Position numbers and translations under genes: made by a program. This document shows positions 1-10,205 of a stretch of 64,000 nucleotides of DNA, piece after piece; within the stretch, counting starts at the first letter, position 1; every line of letters begins with the position of its first letter. Source of the DNA: SCRD01 sp046705285 (GTDB lineage: Bacteria > Acidobacteriota > Terriglobia > UBA7540). The notes under the pieces were generated by a model that had not been told where the DNA came from, made no database searches, and was given only the letters and a program-made list of their open reading frames with translations. The stretch is from the NCBI GenBank assembly GCA_046705285.1, contig JBJKQK010000255.1, positions 1-64,000 of the forward strand, in the 5' to 3' direction.

Positions 1-432
1 TCGTTGCCGGAAAACGGCACAAACCGTGACAAATGGCGTCCAGGCAGTGAGACAAATGGGACAAAAGAATTCTTTTTTGGCAAAACGAACCAGAGAAGTG
101 CTTGAAAACAAAGGATCGGGGTTCAAAAACGAACCGAAACGAACCTGAAAACGAAGCGGAGAAGTTGTTGAAAACATTAGAGTGCATAAAAAACGAACCG
201 GAACGAACCGAAAAACGAACCTACCGATCTTGTTGAAAACAAAGCATGGACAAAAATGGTCACCCCGAAAATGCAGGCTATTTCTGCACTCTCTCTTCAC
301 GCCGTTTTGACCGCCCTCGAGGTGGTTCCAGACTGGACGCAACGCCTGCCGCGCCGGCCGTGGTTGCACTGATATAATGGTCACAGAAACCGATTGATTC
401 GCCGCACACGCCGTCTTCCGGAGGAACGCCGG
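1..432. other. Leader region upstream of rtcB
   Basis: No gene is seen in this stretch. Its first 240 bases are A-rich and repetitive (annotated separately). A perfect TATAAT lies at 373-378, but no convincing -35 hexamer sits 16-18 bases upstream, so it is only a possible -10 element. A GGAGG at 420-424 serves the ATG at 433. Confidence 0.6.
84..241. repeat. Degenerate acgaacc / ttgaaaaca repeats, about 65 bp period
   Basis: The heptamer acgaacc occurs near 84 and at 129, 139, 193, 203 and 215. The 9-mer ttgaaaaca occurs at 102, 168 and 233, so its copies lie 66 and 65 bases apart. This gives roughly two and a half imperfect direct repeats. The units are too degenerate and have no constant-length spacers, so this is not CRISPR. 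Function is unknown. It could be a dispersed genomic repeat or a protein-binding array upstream of rtcB. Confidence 0.6.
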
Positions 433-1881
433 ATGCACCTTGAGATGCACCAACTCCAAAAGCTTGATGACTACCGCTGGCTGGTTCCGCGCGGAACCAA
501 GCCCGGCATGTTCACCGATGCCATGATCTTTGCCGACGAGGTTTTGTTGAAGGATCTGCTGAAAGACCTGTCCCTCGAGCAGGCTGTCAACGTGGCGATG
601 CTGCCGGGCATTGTGGGCCGGTCACTCGCCATGCCGGACATCCACCAAGGCTACGGATTCCCCATCGGCGGCGTGGCGGCAACCGATCCTGACGCCGGCG
701 GCGTGATCTCGCCCGGTGGTGTGGGTTTCGATATCAACTGCGGTGTGCGCCTCGTGGCCAGCACGCTGACGGTGGACGACGTTCGGCCGAAAATTCGCGA
801 ACTGGTCAACCAGCTTTTTCGGGATGTCCCTTCGGGCGCGGGCCGCAGCGGTTCCATTCAACTCTCGCACAAGGACCTGGAACGGGTGATGGTGGAGGGC
901 GCGGGTTGGATGGTCCGGAATGGTTACGGCGAGCCGGGCGACCTGGACCATTGCGAGGAAAATGGAGCGATCGACGGCGCCGACCCGGCGGCGGTGGGCG
1001 ACAAACCCCGAAAACGCGGGCTGCCCCAGGTCGGCACGCTCGGCTCAGGCAACCACTTCCTGGAAGTGCAATACATCGAGCGCATCTACGAGCCTGAAAT
1101 CGCCCGGCGGTTAGGTCTCTTCCAGAATGAGGCTGTTGTGCTGATCCATTCCGGCTCGCGTGGTTTTGGCCATCAGGTCTGCACGGACTACCTGCGCGAC
1201 ATGGACCCGGCCATGCGCCGCTACAAGCTGGAACTGCCCGACCGCCAGCTTGCCTGCGTGCCTCTCAATTCGCCTGAAGGCCAGGCGTACCTCGGAGCGA
1301 TGCGGGCGGCGGCGAATTTCGCCTGGGCCAACCGGCAGGGCATTACGCATTTTACCCGCGAAGCTTTCAAGCGTATTTTCGGGCAGAAGGAAGATCTGAG
1401 GGTGGTCTATGACGTCTGCCACAACATCGCCAAGCTGGAATGGCACCGCGTCAACGGCAAGGATCGGCGCGTCCTGGTGCATCGCAAGGGTGCGACGCGC
1501 GCCTTCCCGGTCGGGCGTCCGGAGATTCCCGAAGCCTACAAAGACATCGGGCAGCCGGTGCTGATTCCGGGCTCCATGGGGACGGCGTCTTACGTCCTGG
1601 TGGGAGCGGAAGGCTCGCTGCGGGAAACCTTCGGAACCACCTGCCACGGCGCGGGTCGCGTGATGAGCCGCACCGCCGCGAAGAAATCTTCCTACGCCGT
1701 GAACGCCCGGCAGCGCCTGGAAGAGCAGGGCGTGATCGTGCGCGCCGAAACGCGCGACGGCATCTCGGAAGAAATCCCCGAAGCTTACAAGGACGTGGAC
1801 GCCGTCATCAACGTAGTCCACAACGCTGGCCTATCGAAACGCGTCGCGCGCCTGAAGCCGATTGGAGTGATCAAAGGATAA
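433..1881 (+). CDS. rtcB: RNA-splicing ligase RtcB
   Basis: GTP- and Mn-dependent RNA ligase that joins 2',3'-cyclic phosphate (or 3'-phosphate) ends to 5'-OH ends in tRNA or RNA repair. The 482-residue product has the usual full length. It carries the metal and guanylate site: DIHQGYG (about 69-75), Cys103 in FDINCGV, His208 in GSGNHF, His239 in HSGSRG, His330 in DVCHN, and CHGAGR with His405 as the expected guanylated histidine. The open frame extends upstream to a TTG at 394, but the ATG at 433 has a GGAGG eight bases before it, so I place the start there. No rtcA or archease gene adjoins it; the next gene is a convergent bacterioferritin. It is therefore probably transcribed alone. Confidence 0.95.
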   Translation: MHLEMHQLQKLDDYRWLVPRGTKPGMFTDAMIFADEVLLKDLLKDLSLEQAVNVAMLPGIVGRSLAMPDIHQGYGFPIGGVAATDPDAGGVISPGGVGFDINCGVRLVASTLTVDDVRPKIRELVNQLFRDVPSGAGRSGSIQLSHKDLERVMVEGAGWMVRNGYGEPGDLDHCEENGAIDGADPAAVGDKPRKRGLPQVGTLGSGNHFLEVQYIERIYEPEIARRLGLFQNEAVVLIHSGSRGFGHQVCTDYLRDMDPAMRRYKLELPDRQLACVPLNSPEGQAYLGAMRAAANFAWANRQGITHFTREAFKRIFGQKEDLRVVYDVCHNIAKLEWHRVNGKDRRVLVHRKGATRAFPVGRPEIPEAYKDIGQPVLIPGSMGTASYVLVGAEGSLRETFGTTCHGAGRVMSRTAAKKSSYAVNARQRLEEQGVIVRAETRDGISEEIPEAYKDVDAVINVVHNAGLSKRVARLKPIGVIKG

Positions 1882-2005
1882 AAAGCTTTCAATCGTCTCT
1901 TCACGGATGCAGCCGTCGTGTCGCCTGAAGCGGAAAAGAACGCCGGTCGATTCGCCCGGCGTCCCCGTTTGGAATGTGTGTTTGGAATGCAGAGCGCCGG
2001 ATCGC

Positions 2006-2479
2006 TTATTCCGTGCGCATCTGCTGGGCAAGGTAATTCTGCAGGCCCATTTCCTTGATCATGCCGAGCTGGGCTTCGAGGAAGTCGACGTGCTCTTCCT
2101 CGTCTTTCAGGAGAGCCTCGAAGAGATCGGCTGAGGCGTTATCGCCCTCCTTGCGTGCGATGGCGATGTACTTGTTGTAGTCTTCGACGGCGCCCTTTTC
2201 GAGATTCAGATCGTTCTGGAGCTGCTGCTCGACGTTTTTGCCGATCCTGAGTTTGGGGAATTCATTCAGGTTGGGAACCCCTTCCAGGAAGATGATGCGC
2301 TCGATCAAATCTTCTGCGTGCTTCATTTCGCCGATCGCCTGCTTTTTGATCTCGGAATAAAGTCGCTTGTAACCCCAATTGCTTTGCATCTCCCCGTGGA
2401 GAAAGTACTGGCTGATCGCCTGCAGTTCTTCGCTTAAAGCTTTCTGGAGAGCATCGATAACGTCTGCCTTTCCCTTCAT
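2006..2479 (-). CDS. bfr: Bacterioferritin (haem ferritin)
   Basis: Iron-storage protein that oxidises Fe(II) at a di-iron centre and stores it in a 24-mer shell. The 157-residue product aligns without gaps over its first half with the classical Bfr pattern: Glu18, Glu51, Met52 (axial haem ligand) and His54, then the late DEEEHVDFLEAQL helix with the second Glu and His ligands. It ends in the family-typical GLQNYLAQQ segment. The open frame begins 24 bases further upstream at a TTG, but an AAAGGAG lies just before the ATG at 2479. The HAMP-domain gene lies 95 bases upstream on the same strand, so cotranscription is possible. A divergent paralogue sits near 22.3 kb. Confidence 0.95.
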   Translation of the reverse strand: MKGKADVIDALQKALSEELQAISQYFLHGEMQSNWGYKRLYSEIKKQAIGEMKHAEDLIERIIFLEGVPNLNEFPKLRIGKNVEQQLQNDLNLEKGAVEDYNKYIAIARKEGDNASADLFEALLKDEEEHVDFLEAQLGMIKEMGLQNYLAQQMRTE

Positions 2480-2574
2480 GTCAGCTTTTCTCCTTTCACA
2501 CAATAATCTACCAATTTTCTCCAGTCACATCCAGAGAGTTTCGGGCCTTGGCAGAAGGGGCTGGCAAGTTCTGG

Positions 2575-3561
2575 TCAAGGCGGGGTCGAATCGGGTTTGT
2601 TCTCTTTCTCCCGCACGTGGGCGATCAGCTTGCGCACGCTGTTGGCGAGCTGCACGACCTCGCCTTTGCCCTGCAGATCAAACTTGATTTCATAATTGCC
2701 TGCCGCCGCGTGGTCCACTGCCTGCTTGAGATCCAGCAACGGCTGCACCACTTCCTTTGGCAGGATGTAACTGACCCAGATGCTGATCAGCAGCACGAGC
2801 AAGGAGACGCTGCCCAACACCCATTCGGCGCGGTTCATAAGTTTCCCGGCGTCCCGGTGGTCGCGCTCAACGCGGTTCCAGCTTCGCTGTTCCAGCGCCG
2901 ATGCGCCACTGAGGAAGAAACTCGCTGATTTCTGAAGCCGGCCTGAGATGGATTCGAGGACGGGGTCTTCGGTCCCGGCGGCCGCGATTTCAGAATCAAA
3001 CTTGCTTGCCCTTGCATGCAACTCCCGGACCAGGCTGGCGCGGCTGCGTCGGTGCGCCCCGCGGAGAATTTCATTGAGGTCTCTTTCGTAGGAAACCACC
3101 GCAGCGCGAAGCCGGTCGATCCGTGGCTGGCCAGCCTCGCTGACGCGTTGAGCGGCTTCTTTCATTCCTTCCTGGTAAGTCCTGAGGTCGGTCTGCAGTT
3201 TCCCGATGGCATTGGCTTCCAGAGGCTGGATCGTGCGCAACGACTGGAGCATTTTCAGGAGGCTCCCAACCGCCTGCTGGTTAGCCTGGAGGTCTTCAGG
3301 ATCGTGCAGAAGAAAATAGCTTCGCTCCGCCCGACGGGCGTCGAGCATCACGATTGAAGCGCGTTCAGCCTGCATCGCCACCGCTGCGTCCACGCTCACA
3401 ATGCGGTCCACGATCCATCCCATCCTGAACAGATAGTAGACGGCAAGCAGAATGACTGGAACCAGGATCAGCCGAACGATGCCAAGGCTGTAAGCGACCC
3501 TCCGGCGCATTGACTTGGCTCGCGCAAAGACCGTTGGCAGCCGCTGATGTCTCCAGTCCAT
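2575..3561 (-). CDS. HAMP-domain membrane sensor without output domain
   Basis: A 328-residue inner-membrane protein. It has an N-terminal membrane helix (about 24-46), a periplasmic alpha-helical region of about 200 residues rich in heptad-like Leu/Ala and charged residues, a second membrane helix (about 247-270, ending ISIWVSYILPKEVV) and a HAMP linker beginning PLLDLKQAVDHAA. The protein stops about 30 residues after the HAMP helices, so there is no kinase, methyl-accepting or cyclase domain. The layout resembles four-helix-bundle chemoreceptor or kinase sensors. It may pass signals through a separate protein or be a decayed sensor. The bacterioferritin gene lies 95 bases downstream on the same strand. 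The ligand is unknown. Confidence 0.75.
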   Translation of the reverse strand: MDWRHQRLPTVFARAKSMRRRVAYSLGIVRLILVPVILLAVYYLFRMGWIVDRIVSVDAAVAMQAERASIVMLDARRAERSYFLLHDPEDLQANQQAVGSLLKMLQSLRTIQPLEANAIGKLQTDLRTYQEGMKEAAQRVSEAGQPRIDRLRAAVVSYERDLNEILRGAHRRSRASLVRELHARASKFDSEIAAAGTEDPVLESISGRLQKSASFFLSGASALEQRSWNRVERDHRDAGKLMNRAEWVLGSVSLLVLLISIWVSYILPKEVVQPLLDLKQAVDHAAAGNYEIKFDLQGKGEVVQLANSVRKLIAHVREKENKPDSTPP

Positions 3562-4003
3562 AAATAGTCCCCCCGAGCAACATTGGCAGTCTAGACGGCG
3601 CTCGGGCGGTGCCGCCCAATCCGGCAGGAAGATCCCTCGCAGGCTATAAAGGGCATCTTACCCGAAAATGCCACAGAAGAGGAAGTACCCGAACTTCGCC
3701 ATACCTCCTCGAGGTTTTCAGCCCGCGGCGCAATCCTGCCACTTGGCGGAAGCATCTGGCGCCCCGCGGTCGCCTTGCCTGGTGGCCGGCATCTCTGGGA
3801 AGGCGGATTTCTGATAGAATATCGAGAGGTTTAAGCAACACCCTGTCGTGCGAAGTCGGGGAATCTTCATGTCCGGCCGGATCACAAGCGGGAGGATGGT
3901 CATGCTCACGCGCGGGTTCCAGAGGTTAAACGTTTCAGCAGAAATAAAAGGGTATTTCTAAAACAATGAGTTTCACCTTCGAAGCCAAGTTTGGGAGGCG
4001 GGA
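3562..4003. other. Intergenic region before the Crp/Fnr regulator
   Basis: No gene is supported. A short GC hairpin (stem GGGCG/CGCCC, loop GTGC) lies at 3604-3617, in the upstream region of the divergent HAMP gene. A GGGAGG near 3993-3998 is the ribosome binding site for the ATG at 4004. I see no convincing promoter pair. Confidence 0.5.
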
Positions 4004-4693
4004 ATGAAAGGAGCTTGCCCCGATTGCCGTGTCTTGACCAGTACCCTTTTTCGCAGCTTGTCGAGTGATCGGGTCAGGCGTTTTTCGTGCATCTTTTGTC
4101 CCACGCATTACCGCAGAAACCAGATCTTGTTCTTTGAAGGAGGAGCCGCTCACCATCTTTTCGCGTTAAATGTTGGACTGGTGAAGCTGGTTAAATCGCT
4201 TGAGAACGGCAAGGAGCGCATCACCCGGATCCTTTTTCCGGGTGATCTTTTCGGCCTGGAAGCCCTCAATGATGCTACGTACCCGTTGACTGCGGTTGTC
4301 CTTCAAGACTCAGAAATCTGTTCTGTCCCGCGTGACCGGTTTTTCGCCTTTTTGCGCTCCAATCCTGACATCTCTCTTGACATGGTCCGCCTCCTGGTCG
4401 ATGAGATTGCCGAACTCCGTACGCAGATGACGACGATGAGTTTCAAGGATGCGCGAATGCGCGTGGCTACGTTCCTGTTGTCACTGACGTCGTCTGATGA
4501 GAATGCGCCAGCCAACTCCTGTTCGCTGACCCTACCTCTCACAAGCCAGGAAATTGCTGAAACCCTGGAGCTATCGCCTGAGACTGTCAGCCGGACGTGG
4601 AACGCGTTGCGGCAGGAAGGCCTGATTGAAAAGCGAGGCCGTCGCTTGCTGATCCATGATCTGCACGCGCTTGAGGAAACCGCGAAGCGCTGA
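4004..4693 (+). CDS. Crp/Fnr-family regulator with two N-terminal CxxC pairs
   Basis: A 229-residue transcription factor with a cyclic-nucleotide-binding-type beta-roll (about 35-120), a long dimer helix and a winged helix-turn-helix beginning near residue 180 (TSQEIAETLELSPETVSR). The recognition helix carries Glu193, Ser196 and Arg197, the E-x-x-S-R pattern of the FNR subfamily, so an FNR-like TTGA...TCAA site is expected. Unusual are four N-terminal cysteines in two CxxC pairs (Cys5/Cys8 and Cys29/Cys32). FNR's iron-sulphur ligands are spaced differently. These could bind a metal or cluster, or act as a thiol switch. A good Shine-Dalgarno precedes the ATG. It sits upstream of, and on the same strand as, the exported haem/propeller gene run, with 378 bases between. 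Confidence 0.88.
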   Translation: MKGACPDCRVLTSTLFRSLSSDRVRRFSCIFCPTHYRRNQILFFEGGAAHHLFALNVGLVKLVKSLENGKERITRILFPGDLFGLEALNDATYPLTAVVLQDSEICSVPRDRFFAFLRSNPDISLDMVRLLVDEIAELRTQMTTMSFKDARMRVATFLLSLTSSDENAPANSCSLTLPLTSQEIAETLELSPETVSRTWNALRQEGLIEKRGRRLLIHDLHALEETAKR

Positions 4694-5071
4694 GTTCAGA
4701 TATTTTCGGTCTAAATTTGCGCGAGACGCGCCACTTCGTCAGAGACTGCCGCAAGAAATATCTGAGGTCCTGGCAGTTCCTCTCATCCTAATAACCACGA
4801 ACATCTGCGATATAAACTGAGTAGGCTTCCCATAAAAAATAATTACGGGACGGTAGATTGACATTTGTCATTCCCAGAACTGCCTTCCGTCATCGACGGG
4901 CACCCTCCCTTTGCCTAATGTTACCTCTGCGTCGGGGTTGTTGGGCGTAACTAAGCAAATGATTATTACGCCGTCCTGCCCGCAGTCCATGCCCATATTT
5001 TCTCCGGGACCCGGGTGTAAGAGTTTGGGACGAGCCATCAAGCCAGTATAGCTGGAACGGATTTAGGCCGA
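4694..5071. other. Regulatory-looking intergenic region
   Basis: No gene is seen. Several perfect inverted repeats occur: tcagatattt/aaatatctga at 4696-4705 and 4756-4765; CCGTC/GACGG with a 3-base loop at 4887-4899; and ggcgtaa/ttacgcc at 4944-4950 and 4966-4972. An FNR-like dyad lies at 4858-4871 (separate entry). The first repeat begins just after the regulator stop codon and could form a long-loop hairpin there. No clear -35/-10 pair was found for the downstream genes. Confidence 0.5.
4858..4871. promoter_or_regulatory. FNR-like operator candidate TTGAC-N4-GTCAT
   Basis: The sequence TTGACATTTGTCAT contains the perfect dyad TGACA-TT-TGTCA. It matches the FNR consensus TTGAT-N4-ATCAA at seven of ten defined positions. 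It lies 165 bases after the Crp/Fnr-type regulator gene, whose recognition helix has the FNR-type residues, and about 200 bases before the haem/propeller genes. That makes autoregulated or local control plausible. This is inference from position and motif only. Confidence 0.35.
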
Positions 5072-6535
5072 ATGAAACGGTTCCGGAGCATCTTGCTTAT
5101 CATCTCATTCCTGGTTTTAGGGCTGTTGTTCGGTTCGTTGAAGACCCCTTTGGCAAAACCAGAACCTGCCGCGGCCGGACGGCTGCCTGCGATCATTTTC
5201 GTCGCAGCACCCACAGTGGTACCGGGTGGATTGACGGGGAGGTTCCCGCGCGGGAGCCACCTGCTGCGTTTTTTGCCGGGGAATCCTTCCGTTTCCGCCA
5301 TTGATTTGACTCCGGAATTCTACGCCGCCGCTGATCCTCAAGTATCTTTTGATGCGTCCAAAGTACTTTTCGCGGGCAAGAAGACACAAGAGGCGCACTG
5401 GCAAATCTGGGAAATGAACGCGGACGGATCGGGGAAGCGGCAGATCACGCGCTGCTCGGGTGACTGCCTCCGTCCGGCTTACCTTCCACGAAACCAGATT
5501 GTGTTCACGATGGTGGCAGGAAAAGGGTCTCAGCGAACCTCGGCCATCTATATCGCTCAACGGAATGGCTCTGACGCTCACCCCATCACTTTCGGTCCGG
5601 GCCAATTCCAGGTTGAAACGGTACTGCATAGCGGCCGAATTCTTGTTTCGGCCAAGACTATGCTGGTTGCTGGCGGCAAAGGCAGCGATTCTCGCGTGTT
5701 TTATACACTACGACCGGACGGCTCAGGGCTCAGCTCCTTTCGCTGGAATGCGGCTCCTGATGTTGTTAGAACCGGAGCGACAGAGCTGGACGACGGCACG
5801 GTGCTGTTTGTGAAGCGGCTGGACCCGGCGGGGCGTGAAATGGGTGGGCAGCTTGCCTGGTTCCGACCCGGCTCGTTGCACAATTCGGTGCTCACGCCGC
5901 CCAGCTCCATTTATTGGTCAGCCCACGCACTCGATGGAAATCGGCTGATTGTGGCAAAGGAGGATTCCGTTTCGTCCGCCAGGGCGGGCACATTCGGTCT
6001 TTATGTTTTTGACCTGAGAACCAGGACAGTTGGAAGACCTATTTACTCAAGCCCGAAGTTTTCAAGTGTGGAGGCCGTGCCGCTGGAGTCGCGTACGATT
6101 CCCCTCTATTACCCGAGCATTCTCCATCCGGACCGAAACTATGGGCGCGTGGTGTGCCTGAACTCCTATCTTTGTGCGGACGCGGCCCACGGCCGCCTGA
6201 CTGCGCATATTGCTCGTGTCCGGGTCATTGCGCTCCAGCCTGACCATCACACGGAACGAACGCTAGGTGATGCTCGGGTGGAAAGTGATGGTTCTTTCTA
6301 CATTAAGGTTCCGGCCGACCGCCCCATTAGATTTGAATTGCTGAGTTCAAAAGGCGCTGTGATCCGCGGACAGAGGAGCTGGGTCTGGGCCCGTAATGGT
6401 GAAGACGTGCCATGCCTGGGATGCCATGAGAGCAAGGCTCTTGTGCCTTCGGACCACTTTCCGATTGCTTTGAAGCGTTTTGATACGCCAATTCCCGTGG
6501 GTGTGCCATCGCACTCACAACCACAAAAACACTGA
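5072..6535 (+). CDS. HzsA-related exported beta-propeller with one haem c site
   Basis: A 487-residue protein with an N-terminal signal or anchor (KRFRSILLIISFLVLGLLFG). It has a TolB/PD40-like propeller region: the IWEMNADGSGKRQIT blade with its DG motif, repeated near NGSDAHPIT and LRPDGSGLS. A beta-rich domain follows, then one CxxCH haem-attachment motif, CLGCH, at 448-452, near the C terminus. Propeller plus C-terminal CxxCH is the layout of proteins named HzsA-related after the hydrazine synthase alpha subunit. The full set of HzsA haems is absent, so hydrazine synthesis is not implied. It probably acts in the periplasm. Only 7 bases separate its stop from the next start. It is the first gene of the run at 5.07-11.86 kb. 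Confidence 0.7.
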   Translation: MKRFRSILLIISFLVLGLLFGSLKTPLAKPEPAAAGRLPAIIFVAAPTVVPGGLTGRFPRGSHLLRFLPGNPSVSAIDLTPEFYAAADPQVSFDASKVLFAGKKTQEAHWQIWEMNADGSGKRQITRCSGDCLRPAYLPRNQIVFTMVAGKGSQRTSAIYIAQRNGSDAHPITFGPGQFQVETVLHSGRILVSAKTMLVAGGKGSDSRVFYTLRPDGSGLSSFRWNAAPDVVRTGATELDDGTVLFVKRLDPAGREMGGQLAWFRPGSLHNSVLTPPSSIYWSAHALDGNRLIVAKEDSVSSARAGTFGLYVFDLRTRTVGRPIYSSPKFSSVEAVPLESRTIPLYYPSILHPDRNYGRVVCLNSYLCADAAHGRLTAHIARVRVIALQPDHHTERTLGDARVESDGSFYIKVPADRPIRFELLSSKGAVIRGQRSWVWARNGEDVPCLGCHESKALVPSDHFPIALKRFDTPIPVGVPSHSQPQKH

Positions 6536-6542
6536 GGGGTAC

Positions 6543-8240
<1,698 letters not shown>

Positions 8241-8242
8241 AC

Positions 8243-10198
8243 ATGGGTTCTGCGAAAAGGGAAGTCAAAGCAAACCGCAAGCGGCCATTCCTCTCGATAA
8301 GCGCGTTGCTTGCCCTGGTGTTTGTGGCCGGATTCAGCTTCCGTGAAACTCCCGGCATGGCATCGCCCTGGAGTACGGAGTGGAGCACCGGCATTCGTTA
8401 CCTGAACCCGTTGGCTCTCGCACTATCGCCTGACGGCAAGCGGCTCTATGTCGTTTGCGAAGGCGACGACCGCGTGGAGGTTGTGAACACGCGTACCCGC
8501 CTCGTTACGGGGATCGTCAAGGTTGGGCGCAAACCTGAAGGGATCGCTGTTTCGCCTGACGGAAAGACGCTCTACGTCACCAATGAATGGAGCGATACAG
8601 TCAGCGTGATCAACGCCGATACTTTGAAGGTGATTCGCACGCTGAAGACCGGCTGGGATCCGGTGGGAGTTACAACCGATCGCTCCGGAAAGTTTCTCTA
8701 CACAGCGAATACGCTGGGTGACGACATTTCGGTCATCGATCTTTCCACGGGTGAGGAAATCAAGCGTCTTGCTGCGGGACATTTTCCTGAATATGTTGCT
8801 CTTTCCCGAAACGGGAAATCGGTCTATGTTTCCAACCTGCTGTCCAAGTTGGAGCCGCCTGATGATCCTCCTGAGTGCGAACTGACCGTGGTGAGCACGG
8901 CAAAGCAGATCGTAACTAACCGGGTCATGGTGCCAGGAGTCATTCAGCTCCGGTACATTGCTCAAGTGCCGGCAAAAGATGGCGGGTATCTGCTGGTTCC
9001 GTTTGAGCAGCCTCACAACCTGGTTCCTCTGGTTCAGATCCAGCAGGGCTGGTATATGTCGCACGGGATGGCAGTTATTTGGGCCGCTCCGACCAACGAG
9101 CAGAAATCGCGGATCACAGAACTTCTACTCGATAACATTGACCATGCTTTTGCGGACGGGTTCGGCGCAGCCATCACACCGAACGGCAAATTGGCGCTGG
9201 TAACGGAATCAGGTGCCAATACGGTTTCGATCATTAATACTGCGAAGCTAAATCAACTGCTGAAGGAAGTGCCGGCATCCGACCCCGAAGCGCTGGCCCA
9301 CCGCCTCGACTCTGCGGAGAAATTTGTGGTTCGAAGGCTGCATACCGGTCGCAACCCTACTGCAGTCGTGGTGTCGCCCGACAGCCACTTTGCTTACATC
9401 GCCAATCGAACGGACGACACGGTCAGCGTTGTCGACCTACAGCAGTTGAAGATTGCGTCAACAATCGACCTGGGCGGGCCGCGGCAGATCACGGTCGTGC
9501 GCCGTGGCCAGCAACTGTTTTTTGATGCGAGGTTTTGCTACCAGGGACAACTGGCGTGTGCGAGTTGCCATCCGCACGAGGGATTTGAGGATGGCCTGGT
9601 ATGGAGCCTGGAAACTCCCGAACTGGGCCGTGACGTTGTGGAAAACCGGACGCTGCTAGACATTGCCGGAACTTCTCCGTTTGACTGGCCGGGCATTAAT
9701 CCCAATCTTGAGACCCAGGACGGCCCGCGAACGGCTGCGCTCATTTTCCGGTCGCAAGGCTTCAGTCATGCGGAAGTCAGGGACCTCGTTACCTACGTCC
9801 GGTCACTTAAGCTGCCGCCGAATCCGTATCTTGCTCCGGATGGAAAACTCACTCATTCACAGGAGATGGGAAAGAAGATCTTCTTCCGGACAAAGACGGC
9901 CGCCGGGAAAATCATTCCGCTTCACGACCGTTGTTATTACTGCCATTCTCCGCTGAGTCATTACACGTCGCGAGTCCTCGAGGACGTCGGGACCTCGACA
10001 AAGTACGACACATCGAAGAGTTGGGATGTCCCGCAGCTTCAGGGCGTCTGGATGAGACCTCCGTATCTGCATAACGGCGAAGCCATGACCCTGGAGGATA
10101 TCTGGACCAAGTTTAACCCTGACGATAAACACGGAATTACTTCAGACATGACCAAGATCCAGTTGAACGACTTGATTGACTTTTTGAAAACCTTATGA
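8243..10198 (+). CDS. YVTN beta-propeller fused to dihaem cytochrome c peroxidase-like module
   Basis: A 651-residue exported protein with an N-terminal hydrophobic signal after a basic stretch. The first about 420 residues are a YVTN-type seven-bladed propeller, with repeated SPDGKxLYVTN and DTVSVIN motifs near 55-180 and again near 360-410. The rest resembles the MauG/dihaem cytochrome c peroxidase family, with CASCH at about 439 and CYYCH at about 564, and the terminal MRPPYLHNG segment typical of that family. It may transfer electrons or oxidise a protein or small substrate in the periplasm. The exact substrate is unknown. The start at 8243 is chosen because AAGGG lies nine bases upstream; a GTG at 8237 would sit too close. 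It is tightly packed between neighbours. Confidence 0.85.
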   Translation: MGSAKREVKANRKRPFLSISALLALVFVAGFSFRETPGMASPWSTEWSTGIRYLNPLALALSPDGKRLYVVCEGDDRVEVVNTRTRLVTGIVKVGRKPEGIAVSPDGKTLYVTNEWSDTVSVINADTLKVIRTLKTGWDPVGVTTDRSGKFLYTANTLGDDISVIDLSTGEEIKRLAAGHFPEYVALSRNGKSVYVSNLLSKLEPPDDPPECELTVVSTAKQIVTNRVMVPGVIQLRYIAQVPAKDGGYLLVPFEQPHNLVPLVQIQQGWYMSHGMAVIWAAPTNEQKSRITELLLDNIDHAFADGFGAAITPNGKLALVTESGANTVSIINTAKLNQLLKEVPASDPEALAHRLDSAEKFVVRRLHTGRNPTAVVVSPDSHFAYIANRTDDTVSVVDLQQLKIASTIDLGGPRQITVVRRGQQLFFDARFCYQGQLACASCHPHEGFEDGLVWSLETPELGRDVVENRTLLDIAGTSPFDWPGINPNLETQDGPRTAALIFRSQGFSHAEVRDLVTYVRSLKLPPNPYLAPDGKLTHSQEMGKKIFFRTKTAAGKIIPLHDRCYYCHSPLSHYTSRVLEDVGTSTKYDTSKSWDVPQLQGVWMRPPYLHNGEAMTLEDIWTKFNPDDKHGITSDMTKIQLNDLIDFLKTL

Positions 10199-10205
10199 GG
10201 GAACG

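Noticed and set aside
373..378. Perfect TATAAT before rtcB as a full promoter
   Set aside because: No acceptable -35 element lies at the right distance; it is mentioned only as a possible -10.
1111..1821. A 236-codon open frame on the minus strand
   Set aside because: It lies opposite rtcB, whose protein has all family motifs. The minus-strand product shows no recognisable fold and has no ribosome site.
3609..3929. A 106-codon open frame upstream of the regulator
   Set aside because: High Arg/Pro/Ser composition typical of random GC-rich DNA, no ribosome site, and no domain.
5072..6535. Hydrazine synthase activity (anammox) suggested by HzsA similarity
   Set aside because: Only one CxxCH is present, and no HzsB or HzsC or other anammox gene is near, so only the fold-level relation is kept.
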